A stretch of 64,000 nucleotides of DNA from Berberis thunbergii (GCA_003290165.1 QNQO01000531.1:310001-374000); one strand, 5' to 3'; positions 12,437 through 23,503 are shown, numbered from the stretch's first letter. Translations and numbers: made by a program. The notes: generated by a model not told the origin, from the letters alone.

Positions 12437-12541
12437 GAGGGAAAGGGCGAGGAAAACGGCGAGGTAAAGGAGGTGGCGGGGGGTGAACCGTTCACCCCCC
12501 GCCACCTCCTTTACCTCGCTGTTTTCCTCGCCCTTTCCCTC
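12437..12541. repeat. Near-perfect hairpin, 51-bp arms, 3-nt loop
   Basis: The left arm (12437-12487, starting GAGGGAAAGGGCGAGG) is the reverse complement of 12491-12541 with one G:T-type mismatch, around a CCG loop. It is much GC-richer than its surroundings. It sits about 220 bp inside the left end of the MULE. No clear target duplication flanks it. It could be a foldback insertion or a locally generated inverted duplication. Confidence 0.85.
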
Positions 12542-12582
12542 GACATTTAGAATTCCCGTTCTTATCGATTGCATTTCATTAT

Positions 12583-12770
12583 ATTTTACTTGAAAGAATT
12601 TATTTAATTTTATTAGATAAAAATGAAAAGATTTATTAAAGTTATATTTTACTTGAAAGAATTTATTTAATTTTATTAGATGAAAATGAAAAGATTTATT
12701 AAAGTTGATGATGTTAGAAATGAAGAGTCTAGGATTTATTAAAGTTGATGATGTTAGAAATAAAGATTCT
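12583..12770. repeat. Short tandem duplications in the MULE 5' region
   Basis: A block of about 60 bp (TTACTTGAAAGAATTTATTT ... AAAAGATTTATTAAAGTT) occurs twice. It is followed by two copies of a shorter unit, GTTGATGATGTTAGAAAT. The sequence upstream of the transposase start is otherwise AT-rich. Confidence 0.75.
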
Positions 12771-13031
12771 AAGAGTGAAGAAGATGAGCAAGTTAAAAAA
12801 CAAGAACATTCCATTTTAATGGAAATAATTTGCATAATTTTTGTTTTCATTTAATTTGCATGTAAAATTTGTTTTTTATTATTGTATGATGTATTGGTGT
12901 ATAGACATTTCTAATGGATGTTATGGAAATGCCTGAATCCATAGACGAACTATTTATAGGTCATCGCCATTTGTTGTTAAGTAAATTAAAATTTTAATTA
13001 ATATATCAAACTAATTATAAATTGAATTATT

Positions 13032-15702
13032 ATGCAAAAAGTTGATGATAATGTTGATAGAAGTGGTGACAATAACAATGAAGAAAGATCATTGGTATTG
13101 GTAGTTGATGATAGTCAGTTATTTGTTACAAACGAGGTATGTAAGTTTTTACTTATTTTGTTTTCAGCATTTTTCATGGTTATAAATATGTTGTTATTAA
13201 CAAGTTTTTTTTTAGGTACTCACATCAAGGTCTGCGTTGATAGCTTGGGTCTAAGTCATTGGTACGGGTAAATCAGAATTGGCTAATCAAAGACGGAAGG
13301 GAATGATCCATTTTGGTTGTGAAAAAGGAGGTAAGCCCGATAAAAGATTAAACAATTTTGTTCGATCAAGCAGTACAAAAGAGTGTGGGTGCAATTTTCA
13401 GTTGAGAAAGATCCCATTGAAAAATGACTATTGAAGGTTGCAAGTGATATGTGGAATCCACAATCATCCTCGATTAGAGTCACTTGTTGGTCATTCGTTT
13501 GTTGGAAAATTGAATGTAGAGGAGATGATTTATGTGCAGAATATGACAAAGTCCGGTGTGAGCCATTGCAATATATTGTCTCGACTAAAAGAGAGGTATT
13601 CGAATAATATCTCGAATTTGAAGCATATTTACAATGTATTGTGTCGGCTAAAGGTACTTGAACAAAGAGGCAGGACGACTTTGCAATATACTCTAGAGTT
13701 GTTGAGGGAGCACAAGTACATAGAGTAACATTCTGTTGATCAGGGGAATAGAGTCACCAACCTTTTTTGGGCGCATCCTAAATCTATTCAGTTGGCAAAA
13801 TATTTTTCACAAGTAATGCTTATGTATTGCACGTATTAAACGAATTGCTATAGGATGCCGTTGTTTGAGATTGTTGGTGTGACATCCACTAGAAAGATCT
13901 TTAATGTTGCATTTTGTTTTATGTGTTCTGAGAAAGAAGAGTCATACGCTTGGGCATTGGAAAAACTTACAGAAATTTTCAAGCCAGACAATTTGCCAAG
14001 CGTGTTTGTGACTGATAGAGAACTGAGTTTGATCAAGGCTATTGAACGAGTTTTTTTCAAAGGCGAGGAGATTATTGTGCACATGGCACATCAACACAAA
14101 TGTTGAGAAAAACTGTAAGAAACACTTTGAGGACAATGACCGATGGGCTGAGTTTATAGATTCCTTTTTAGATTTGTATAGATAGAGTACCGAAGATAAA
14201 TGGAACTAGGTCACAATTGAGTTTGATAGAAGATGGGAAAAATATCCAAAATGTTTGAAATATCTCAAGACAGTTTGATATCCCCATAAGGAGTACTTTA
14301 TCAGTGCATGGGCCGATAAATTTATGCATTTTAAACAATGGACAACAGATCAAGTTGAAGGTGCACACTTGAAGTTGAAACACTCGTTAGAAAACTCACA
14401 AGGTACATTCCTTAATGCTTGAACAAAGATGCACGATATGATCGAAATTCAACTGGTTGAGATATAGTCGTCATTTCAGCACAGTCCGACGAAGGTGAAG
14501 ATTGACCATAACTTCACTTTATTTGGCTTACTTCATGGGTCGGTGGCGTACATGGCTATTGATTCATCAATTCGTAAATTCGGAGATGTGAAAGTGTGGG
14601 GGTTGACCCTGTCAAGTGTGGTTGTATGCTTCGAATGACTCATGGATTACCTTGCGCTCATGAACTTACAAGTTATCTAACTCCCACAGGACAAATTCCA
14701 GTACGCACTATAAACGAATATTGGCTTTAACTTGGCACAACACCTATTCATGAATGTAGCGATGTGATTATAGACCTTGTGGTCGACGCCCTTATGAATA
14801 GGTTCAATGAGTCAACTTATGATCAGAAGTTGGCAATGAAGATGAAACTTATAGAGTTGAGTTCTCCGGGTGACAGTGTGATTGAATCATTAACAATTTT
14901 GGCTGAAAATGAGAGACCTAAAAGGAAGAAGTTGGCTAAGTACAAGAGGTCCACAAAAAGGGATCCATCGGAACACGAATACGCCATGACACAAGAAAAA
15001 ATGAAAGGAAAAAAAGAAAAGAAATTGTCAATAAAAAAGGAGAAGCCAAAAATTCATAAAAATAGATTGATGCGGTAGATTCCATCTTGGATTCAAGATT
15101 ATGATGACGACATTGACAACGTTCCAGGCGATGAAAACTGTGGCTTTCGATGCATAGCCAAATTCCTTCATTATGACGACGAAAACGGTTGGAAATAGGT
15201 ACAGAAAGAGCTACTGATGGAGCTTGAGAGTAATGAAGAGTTGTGGCTTGCAATGTGGCATCAGGAATGGGTAAAGGTTGTGAATGACACTTTGGTAATT
15301 CCAGAAGGTCAGGTGTGGATAGACAAGAAAAGTTGGTTTATGGACCTCGATATGTTAGAGTTGGCAACGAACCGTTACCAATGCGTTTTTGTTTGTTATG
15401 GGAACCAAAACACGATATGTTTTCCCTATGTTTATCTGGTACCATATTTTGACTCAGGATGCGTTTGTTTCATTGTACACTTGGCTCAGAGCAATCACTA
15501 TATCATCCTTCATATGCAACCGAACTCACAATTGCCTCATATAGTACCAACCTGGCCGTGTCGCATGTTTCCCTTATTATTCTCGTTGAAGAGTAGTTTC
15601 GAGGTCCAGCTCGGTATTGGTGCGATAATGGTGGACAAGTTTAATGACAAGAATAAGAAGAATGTGAATAACTCGAACGAGGTGGTGACCATATTGGACT
15701 GA
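13032..15702 (+). pseudogene. MULE transposase fused to an OTU-like domain, decayed
   Basis: Exon 1 is 13032-13136 and the rest starts at 13216. The N-terminal FAR1-like zinc-binding region reads GCEKGGKPDK, KECGCNFQL and GIHNHPRLESLVGHSFVGKL. The MULE core has PLFEIVGVTSTRKIFNVAF, ESYAWALEKL and VTDRELSLIKAIERVFF, then a SWIM finger CGCMLRMTHGLPCAHEL near 14620-14670. The same frame runs on into an OTU-like domain with GDENCGFRCIA (about 15130-15160) and SNHYIIL (about 15490). Lesions: TGA for the Trp in NDYWRL (13432), TAA after CTY, a frame change near 14090, TAG at 15076 and 15196. The first catalytic Asp position (expected MDCTYKTN) is Tyr at 13825-13827. Family membership is sure; OTU function is inferred from motifs. 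Confidence 0.88.
15079..15702 (+). pseudogene. OTU-type cysteine protease-like C-terminal domain of the MULE protein
   Basis: OTU proteases remove ubiquitin-like modifiers with a Cys/His/Asp centre. Here the signature PGDENCGFRCIAKFL supplies Asp and Cys, and CFIVHLAQSNHYIILHMQ supplies the His near the C-terminus, about 120 residues later, which is the usual arrangement. Between them lie ESNEELW, SWFMDLDMLELATNRYQC and a Tyr-rich strand region. The domain shares its reading frame with the SWIM-finger part upstream, with only TAG codons at 15076 and 15196 between, so it was probably one polypeptide. Similar MULE-OTU fusions are annotated in other plants. Confidence 0.75.
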
Positions 15703-16193
15703 TGCACATATTGTATTTTGCTAACCATTATTGTGATGAAAAAATGTAAATAACAAATGTAATTGTAAATGGCAAAGAATGTCGCATTGTCGCATTGAAC
15801 CTAAACTTTGTCGCTTTGTTTTCTGACATGATTTTGCCATTTTCTAACATGATGTCGCATCAAACCTATTTGTTTAAACCTGTTAGTTTGCATAATTTGT
15901 TTTTGGACATAATGAAATAATTTTTTTGATAATTATTTCATTACATTCTTATAATTATTTTCTCTATTGAGAATTATTTTTGCAAATTATGTCATTGTCG
16001 CATTGTTTGTTACTATATTACAACAATAGCTTCACATTCAATATCTTAACAAATGGACAATCAATATCGAACAAAGTAAAAACTCAAAGCTCGTTATAAA
16101 AAAAAAACCCGAAGTTTACAAAAAATTATCTGAAGTTTACAAAACTTAAAGCTTATAAACAAATATAAGTAAAATAATTTTTTTTTCAGAAGT

Positions 16194-18213
16194 TTACAAA
16201 ATGAAGACACTATCGTTGTCGCCTCCGAACATAAAATCTTTGTTCATGCCTCGATTTGGTTCGACGCTCACTTCCTCCACCACCAATTCCACCACTGTCA
16301 ATACTGGGGCGTACGTTAGGCTCTTCTTACTTTTGTTCCAAGGTAGCGGGAATAGACATTTCTTCTAGCAAATCCCGTATTCTACTTTGCCGGGCAAGCA
16401 AAATAACCTTGTTGACGTTCCCCCTTCTTCAATAGAGGCATTGATTAAGTTACGAGCATGAGCAATGACAATCTTCTGCAGGGAAACATTAGATGTTAGT
16501 TTGCACGGCATGATAATGCCACCTTCTAGCAAACGAAGCCAACACCTCATACTAGACGTAATATTGCTTACCAGATCGAGCTTTATTCTTTTTTTGGCTT
16601 GGATTGAAAGAATTGGGATGGCTTGTACCTTTCCCATTTGTCTCATAACTCTATCGGGGTGAGAGGGTTCTTCTATGTCGAGGCATAACAAACATTCTGT
16701 GAACCATGTGATGCCACGAAGATGAGTGTTTCCCTTGGACTCCATATAAGGGTCTCAAAATACCTGCGAATTATAATAATTAAAACTTATTAATATATGA
16801 CACAAACATAATTTTTTATTGAACTTAAAGATGTAGTTTTACCTCTTCGGGAGACGTGTCATCAAGATGCTCCCTAAGAGTGATGATTTGGTCGTCCAAA
16901 CCCCCTACAATTTGTGGGGGTTCCCACTTAGCCATGGTTGGGAGTTTAGCATCCCACGTCAGTTTTGCATTACCCCAGAGTCTGAAGTGATCATATATCC
17001 ATGCATATAAACGAAAACAACATAAGTATATATTATGAAATTCTTATATATTATGATGGTAATTAACAAAATAAAAAATTCGAAACATACCTCCAAAAGA
17101 GGCAAATATTCAACAATTTGCCTTGTTCCCTCTCTGCTAGTGCCGCCTAACTGACAAAACAAGAGTGCCAAAGCTACTACACCCCATGCATACTTTTTAA
17201 CATCATCCACCTCTATCAGCATCTTCAAATATTCAATATAAACCTTTGTTCTACTTTTATCAGCAAATATAGTCATACCTAGAAGAAACAACAAGTAATC
17301 CCTACACACTTGTTGTTTCATTTCAAGAGAATCAACTTCCATAGTCTATCTATAACAATGGTCCTGAATAAACTTCATTTCCACAAATCTCTCATGCTTC
17401 CTGACATGAACCTTTGCCTTTTTACTTTCAATCCCCAAACCATCCACCAATAATGTCACACATTCATCTACTGTCATCTTCATCGTTGTTCTAACCGACT
17501 TACCAAGAATCGACAAATGAGTTATACAGTAGACGTCGTCTAGGGTGATGCTCATCTCTCCAAAAGGTAGGTGAAAAGTGTTGGTCTTAGGTTTCCAATG
17601 CTCCACGAAAGCACAAATGATCACATTGTAAGGACGTACCTTACAATATTTAATCAAGGGATACAAACCACTATTGTAGATCATTCTCTTTACTTCTTTT
17701 GGCTCATGTTTCAAATCCCAATCTATAAAGTTCCTATATTGATGCCGACACCGCAATGCGCATCGTTCCTAAATATAAGAAACATATACATTAAGTAGTT
17801 CAATGTCCAAATATATATAAATAACACGCCTATATAATTTAACCAACTAAAAATACTAACTTACCGACTCACCATCCCAAATGGCACGAGAAATATGGCC
17901 ATGGTAATCGTCTAGCATTTCTACCCTCCTTTGCAGCTGTTTTTTTCGTCATCCCCTATCTCCTCCTCATCCACAGGCACATTATCACGCTCCTCCAACT
18001 CCTCACGTTCATGTCCAACACCCGCACCACTCGAACCTGCTTGTCTTTCTGATCAGGGTTGACTTTTCTATATGCTTCTTGATGATCTATTTGAATCCCC
18101 ATTTTCTCATATCTCATCTTCCTCCTTACTTCTTTGTCTCTATTTTGTTCCATTTTTTTTTGTTCTTCTACCCGTTCTTTGCCCTTTTCTGCTCTTTGTT
18201 TTCGAGAAGACAT
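16194..18213 (-). pseudogene. Plant mobile domain (PMD, MAIN-like) protein, decayed
   Basis: The gene has four exons read by eye: 18213-17865, 17768-17091, 16981-16843, 16763-16194. Exon 1 starts MSSRKQRAEKGKERVEEQKK (charged) and ends LDDYHGHISRAIWDGES. Exon 2 has CRHQYRNFIDWDLKHEPKEV, YNVIICAFVEHWKPKTNTFH and LPFGEMSITLDDVYCITHL, the hallmark of the aminotransferase-like plant mobile domain. It continues with FLLGMTIFADKSRTKVYIEY. Later exons have LTWDAKLPTMAKWEPPQI and HPDRVMRQMG. MAIN-type PMD proteins are nuclear and act in silencing and genome stability; PMD genes are often carried by transposons. Breaks: frame changes in exon 1, TAG after DHCYR (exon 2), TGA for Trp in VFWDP (16755-16757), and a frame change in the last exon. 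Confidence 0.85.
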
Positions 18214-18964
18214 TGTTATAGGTTGTCTATGACCTCTATCACCTCCATCATCCCCACCAATGTCTCAACCAATAGAAGACATGATAAACCTTCAAATAAA
18301 AGGAAACAAATACTTCAAGACAAGTTTTTTGTACAATAAATTCTATTAATTTTTAAGCAATACTTTAGCCAATTTGGATGTTAAAAAACATTATATATCT
18401 CATTCCCCTATATTCTAATAAGAAAAAAACTAATTTGGAGCCCTAGTGACCACCAATCCGTTTCGCAATTACTAACGATTAATGCACAAAAAACATAAAC
18501 AATTCTACTTTAAAGATGGAAACAAATACATAAATGCACAAAATCAAACAATGGATGACTCATTTACAATCCAAACAAAAATCCTAAACCCAAAGATAAA
18601 ATGGATGGCTCACTTACAGAAGAGCTGGAGTTGCAAAAGAGACGCGTTTTGCACTTTGAGAGGTGGCATTTTTGAGCTGTTGCGTTTTGGAGAGTTTGAG
18701 GGTTTCGATTTTGAGAGATTTTCGAGGGAGAGGGAAGAGATTTGCAAGAGAGTTGAGTGTGGGGAGAGATTTGGAAGAGATTTTAATGCGTGAGAGAGAG
18801 AAATTTCGAATGGGGGATGGAGGAACCGTTTGTTGATTTGAATGGTGAGGGGAGATTTTTTTGGGTTTTTGTTTATATAGGTGGTGTGAAAAAAAAGAGT
18901 AGGCGGTGTGGGAGAGTAGAATGGTATGCGAAAGAGGAAATGGGGGTGTGGAGTAGTTGTTGCC
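18214..18964. other. PMD upstream region and right end of the MULE
   Basis: This holds the presumed promoter of the PMD gene and the right terminal region of the element. A purine-rich stretch (about 18630-18900, repeated GAGAGA on the + strand) leads into the terminal inverted repeat. Read on the minus strand, CCTATATAAAC (about 18877-18887) could serve as a TATA box. The plus-strand frames of about 100 and 60 codons here are low-complexity. Confidence 0.5.
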
Positions 18965-19417
18965 TTTTTTAATTTCTTTTCCCTTTTGTGTTTGTTATCA
19001 TCTCTTTTGTGTTAAGACAGGACGATCTATGATTTTGAAAGAAATTCTATTTAACGAGATTGATTTCTTGTAAGTAATTGATTGAAAAAAAACTTCTTAA
19101 TTGCTATTGTTTCTTGGAAAGGCTTTCTCATAATGTAATTACGCATATTTGATTTGATCATGGAAATACATTCTCTAGTCTATGAAATTTTCTCTTCTAG
19201 TCCCCACTCTTCAAAATTCAAATCATGGAAATGCATTATCAAATCAATGAAATTTACTGTGGTAGTCGGTAAACATTGTTTAGTCTCTGAAATTTTCTCT
19301 AACCATGGAAATAATACATTCTCCATCCCTCGAAATTGTAGGCTACTTTTGATGTTGAGAATTCGAAGCAATCGTGACTCGAATTTCAAGTTTTACTTCA
19401 ATTCTTTCTCAATTTTT

Positions 19418-19917
19418 TTTGGCAATGAAAAAAATGGACTTCATCTCTATCTCATCTCGCTGTTTTATCTTCGGGATGAGATAAATTTCATTCCGACCTC
19501 GGTCCATTTCAAACAGGTTCGGGACGATATGAGCATGGTTCAAAGGTCATAAAAAATTGTCAAAACTTTATATCAAAATATAAGATTAGGACTTTTTACT
19601 TCAAGGCAACTAAATATTCAAATTAAGAATGTAAATTCATTTTATTATTGAATACCCAAATTAAAAAATAACAATTCATTTTATTATCGAAGATATAATA
19701 GTGTGGTATCCTATTTTAGTTATATGAGACAAAAACAAACTATCCTTTACAACATAGTATCATTATTGACCAAAATGTTTACTCCTATCAATTGTTTGTT
19801 AATACACATTTAAAATAAAGGGTATTCATAGTTATTATGTTTTTTTGGTTATTGGAATAATAATTCCAAACTTTATATCAAATTGAATTATCTTTCGGTT
19901 ATAAAATTAAAATATTA

Positions 19918-19995
<78 letters not shown>

Positions 19996-20140
19996 TAAAT
20001 AAATAAGTTCGAGATGGGCGGGATTGAAAATCTCAATCCTAGGATCGAGATGAGTTTGATCAATCTCAAAAGGATCTAAAAAATTGGGACGAGATGGAAC
20101 TGGGATGGGATCGAGATTGCAAGAAGGATGCCCACCCTTA
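19418..20140 (-). mobile_element. Non-autonomous TIR DNA element, copy 2 (hAT-like, inferred)
   Basis: This is the inverted counterpart of the element at about 5805-6642. Read on the minus strand it starts AAGGGTGGGCATCC, passes GATTTTCAATCCCGCCCATC and an expanded (TTA) microsatellite, and ends near CGTCCCGAACCTGTTTG. The paralogous locus around 23310-23350 lacks it, which confirms it is an insertion. No coding sequence is present. Confidence 0.65.
19919..19989. repeat. (AAT)n microsatellite
   Basis: About 70 bp of uninterrupted AAT/ATA repeats inside the hAT-like element. The other copy has only a short TTA-rich tract at the equivalent place (about 5990-6020), so it expanded in this copy. 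Confidence 0.95.
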
Positions 20141-20515
20141 GTTGTGAGGAAGCGGTGTATTGAAATTTTAAGTGAAACAAATCAATGAGATGAAATTTAA
20201 GACCAATTTCCAAGTTCGTGTAACTTCCCTAAATTTGCATTAGTTTCTTCTTCTATTTTTGGAGACATGTATTTGGCGTGAAATTGCTTAACTGACACAT
20301 ATCAGAGAAAAAGGACTAGAGAAAGATCAATGTAGGTACTAAAAGGTGCAAAAAAAAAAAAAAAAAAAAAAACAGAAACAGGGTACGTATAAGGAAGATA
20401 GTAATTCTCTAGGAGCTAGAACATCTACACACGCCAAATAGAAGTAAATACACTGACAAAGCTTAACACCCTTTGTTATTGTAGAAGTTGGACTTATTTG
20501 CTTTTGGACATGGCA

Positions 20516-21577
20516 AAATAAGTAATGCAGCTACACCACCACTTTTGCTGAAGGACACGACAACCACTTTTTGGATCTATTGAAGGACACCATCAATAAA
20601 AGGGTCATTTCTTTATTTTTCCTTCTTCTTCTTCTTCTTCTCTTTTCACAGGAAGAACACCACCCTGCTCCACATCCCACTGGTCGCACCGCCCTTTCCT
20701 ACATTCATTCTCTCTTTCCCTTTCATCTCTTCTTCTTCATCTCCTTTCTTCTCATGAACAACCCCCTCCCCGACTTCATTATCTTCTCCCCTTTCTCTTT
20801 TCCTCTTCATATCCTCTCTTCTCATGAACAACCCCATCCCGACCTTCTTTTTCTCCTCCCCCCTCCTATTTTCCTTTTCATTACATATCTTCTCATGAGC
20901 AATCCCATCCCCGCCTTCTTTTCGTCCTCCTCTCTTTATCTTATTCTTCTTTCTTCTTTTATAGACTAAACACCTCCAAGTTTTTTTGTTTTGTTTTGTT
21001 TTGGATGTTTATGTTATGAAAATGACTATTTCCATTAACGCCTTGTTCTCCTCCTCCAATACAATGCTTCTTTGTTGCAAATGGAGATTGCTCATAATAT
21101 TTGCATTGAACAACCAAAAAAAAAAGAATTCCTTATAAGAAATTGAAGTAAAAAAAGGTGCATTTTGTGTTGAACCAAATCAGTACACAAAAATGATGGG
21201 TTTAAGGATGAAATTGACTATAAATCTTACAACTTGTGTTCAAAACAAATGCCATTGACTGGTCTATAGCATTTTTTTTTGAGAATTCCAATGGAGAAAC
21301 AATCTAAGAGTGTCAAAGTGCTATGCGGAAACCACTTTAAATGGTAGATTTTCATTTCCTATGAAATCAACGTAGTTCTCCCATCAAAATGATCCACCAC
21401 TTTGGATGAATAATTTAGAACATCCAAAGGACTTACTATTTCTTAGCATCATAGTGACCCCACCAATTAAGATTACATAAATGGAACTATAAGTTGGGCT
21501 TTCAATCTAGACCATTTAGGTGACCTATTAATTCCTTTACAATAGAAATTTTTTTGTGAAATAGAGAAAAAAAGTTA
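20516..21577. repeat. Spacer with pyrimidine-rich tandem repeat
   Basis: From about 20746 to 20960 a unit of about 70 bp occurs three times (landmark CTTCTCATGAACAACCCC or the variant with GAGC). It gives a long but low-complexity open frame (20571-20969) that I do not regard as a gene. The rest to 21577 shows no gene or recognisable element. A poly-A run (20350-20372) lies just upstream. Confidence 0.65.
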
Positions 21578-22311
21578 TTAACGTACCCAAGCGGTTAGAT
21601 GTCAAACAAAGTCCATTTGATCACTTAGAACCTAGTACTTTCTAACTGCACCCAAATTGGCCTGCATTTGGGTCTGAAACATACAAACGAGTATTCCTTC
21701 ATTGTTAAGCATAATGAAACTTTTTGCTGAGTCAAAATTGTTGCATTTGACCTTAGTAAGGTACCCATGCGGTTAGAAGTCAAATGAAGTTCATTTGGTC
21801 ACTCAAATCTGTGTATTCTCGAATTGTACCCAAATTGGCCTCCAATTGAACTTAAAACGTACAAACAGGTTTTTCTTTCTTTGTTAAGCACAACGAAACT
21901 TGTTGCCTTTGACCTTATTAACGTAACCAGGCGGTTAGAAATCAAACGACGTCCATTTGGTCTTTCAAATCCTTATATTCTCGAATTGCACCCTAATTGG
22001 TCTTCAATTGTGAGTTTTTCTTCTTTTTTGCATTTGACCTTATTAACGTACCCATGTGGTTAGAAGTCAAATGAAGTCCATATGGTCATTCAAACCCTTG
22101 TAATATCCGATTGCAACCTGAATTGGCTTCCAATTGAGCCTAGAATGTACAAACGAGTTTTCCTTCTTTGTTAAGCACAACGAAACTTGTTTGTTGAGTC
22201 AAAATTGTTGCATTTGACCTTATTAAAGTACCCTTGCGGTTATAAGTCAAACGAAGTTTATTTGGTCACTCAAATCTTTGTATTCTTGGATTGCACCCAA
22301 ATTATGTGGAG
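21578..22311. repeat. Satellite-like array, five units of about 125-182 bp
   Basis: Units start near 21578, 21760, 21918, 22043 and 22225. Each opens with a variant of TTAACGTACCCATGCGGTT followed by AGAAGTCAAA and TCCATTTGGTCACTCAAA. Later parts share TTGCACCCAAATTGGCCT and TTGTTAAGCACAACGAAACTTG. The third unit is internally shortened. The array abuts the start of duplicated flank copy B. Confidence 0.85.
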
Positions 22312-22632
22312 ATTGTACAAAGAAATCAAAATTTTGAGAGAAATTGAAATGTTATGTTCCTCTAATTTCTTCTCCCTTTTGTGTTTGTTACGATATCTTT
22401 TGTGTTAAGACTGGATGATTTTTTATTTAAAATTTTTTTTATTAACGTGAATGATTTCTTGTAATTAATTGATGGGAAAAAACTTCTCAACTGCTGTTGT
22501 TTCTTGGAAACTGCTTTCTCAACTGCTTCTGATCATGGAAGTACATTCCCTACTCTCTAAAAATTTCTCTTCTAGTCCTCGCTATTTGAATCATGGAAAC
22601 ATGCTCAAGTCTCTAAAATATTTTGTGTTGTG

Positions 22633-23152
22633 ACTGGGGGTGAAGGTGGTGCCCCCCGACACCAACTTATACGCCCACCCTCCCTTTACCAACGGGGTTC
22701 AACTATTCGATTGCCTCCAAAAGGGCAGTTGATATTGTTCGCTATTGGAGGCAGTTGATGTTGCTCACTACTTGATGTGGGACTATATTGAGGCAACATC
22801 TATAACAATCTTCACCTTGGCAAAATATTGAGCCTACCCTGGTCAGGGCAGCTGATGTTGCTCACTACTTGATGTGGGACTATGTTGAGCCAACATCTAT
22901 AACAATCTGCACCTTGGCAAAACATATTGAGCCTGTCCTGGTCAGGGGTAAGTTCCACCACAACGTGATGATCTCCAACTTAGACATCCGCATATCCTTT
23001 GAGGGTAGGGTTTTTAAGAACAAGGCTCAACTATTCAACTGCCCCTAAAAGGCCTCTTCGCTTATTGAGACATATCCAATCCTTTATATTCTTCAATTGA
23101 TTTTGCTCACCATTTGATTTGGGATTATGTTAAGCCAATATCTATAACACTG
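22633..23152. mobile_element. Unclassified insertion with internal duplication
   Basis: This stretch is absent from copy A of the duplicated flank, so it was inserted in copy B. It contains an internal repeat of about 105 bp around CTACTTGATGTGGGACTATG, followed by CAACATCTATAACAATC and then ACCTTGGCAAAA. A degenerate third copy is near 23105-23150. There is no coding frame. TGTGTTGTGA and CACTGTGATC at the two edges are only weakly alike. I cannot assign it to a class. Confidence 0.5.
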
Positions 23153-23503
23153 TGATCACCTGAAAAACTTTGTCTAGTCTATAAAATTTCCTCTAACCAG
23201 GGAAATGGTACATTCTCCAACCCTGGAAATTGCAGTCTAGTTTTGATGTTGAGATTTCCAAGCAATTGTGACTTGAATTTCAAGTTTTACTTGAATTCTT
23301 TCTCTATTTTTGGTTAGGCATGTGCTATGAAATTAATTATTGAATCAATGGGTGTATTGAAATTTGAAGGAAAACAAATCAATGAGATGAAATTTAAATA
23401 CCATTTTCCAATTTCAAGTTTTACTTGAATTCTTTCTCTATTTTTGGTTGTTAGGCTGTTGTGTGAAATTAATTACTGAATCAATTGTTATATTGAAAAT
23501 CAG

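Larger units (their letters stand above)
12215..18964 (+). mobile_element. Mutator-like element (MULE) with transposase-OTU and PMD genes
   Basis: The element is 6,750 bp. The left end reads GGGAGCGAGTACTCACACC and the right end, read inward, GGCAACAACTACTCCACACC, giving short imperfect TIRs. Flanking nine-base duplications are TTTTCCAAC (12206-12214) and TTTTTTAAT (18965-18973), differing only by C/T. The paralogous locus at 22312-22515 is continuous across this point, which supports the boundaries independently. Contents: hairpin 12437-12541, tandem repeat 12583-12770, transposase-OTU pseudogene (+, 13032-15702), AT-rich spacer 15703-16193, PMD pseudogene (-, 16194-18213), and a purine-rich right end. 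All coding parts carry stops and frameshifts, so it cannot move itself now. Confidence 0.88.
18965..20515. repeat. Right part of duplicated flank, copy A (split by the MULE)
   Basis: Together with 12153-12214 this is paralogous to 22312-24605. Landmarks in both copies are CCCTTTTGTGTTTGTTA, TTTCAAGTTTTACTT, AGTAATTCTCTAGGAGCTAG and TTGCTTTTGGACATGGCAAA. Copy A holds a hAT-like insertion at about 19418-20140. Copy B holds two other insertions. No gene is seen. Confidence 0.8.

Noticed and set aside
12413..12850. 145-codon open frame on the minus strand
   Set aside because: It reads through the hairpin and through short tandem duplications, so its repeated residues come from DNA repeats.
18482..18972. 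Two plus-strand open frames at the right end of the MULE
   Set aside because: They come from the GAGAGA-rich terminal region and read antisense to the PMD gene promoter; no domain.
20571..20969. 132-codon Pro/Leu/Phe-rich open frame
   Set aside because: It is produced by a pyrimidine-rich tandem repeat; no domain or codon signal is seen.
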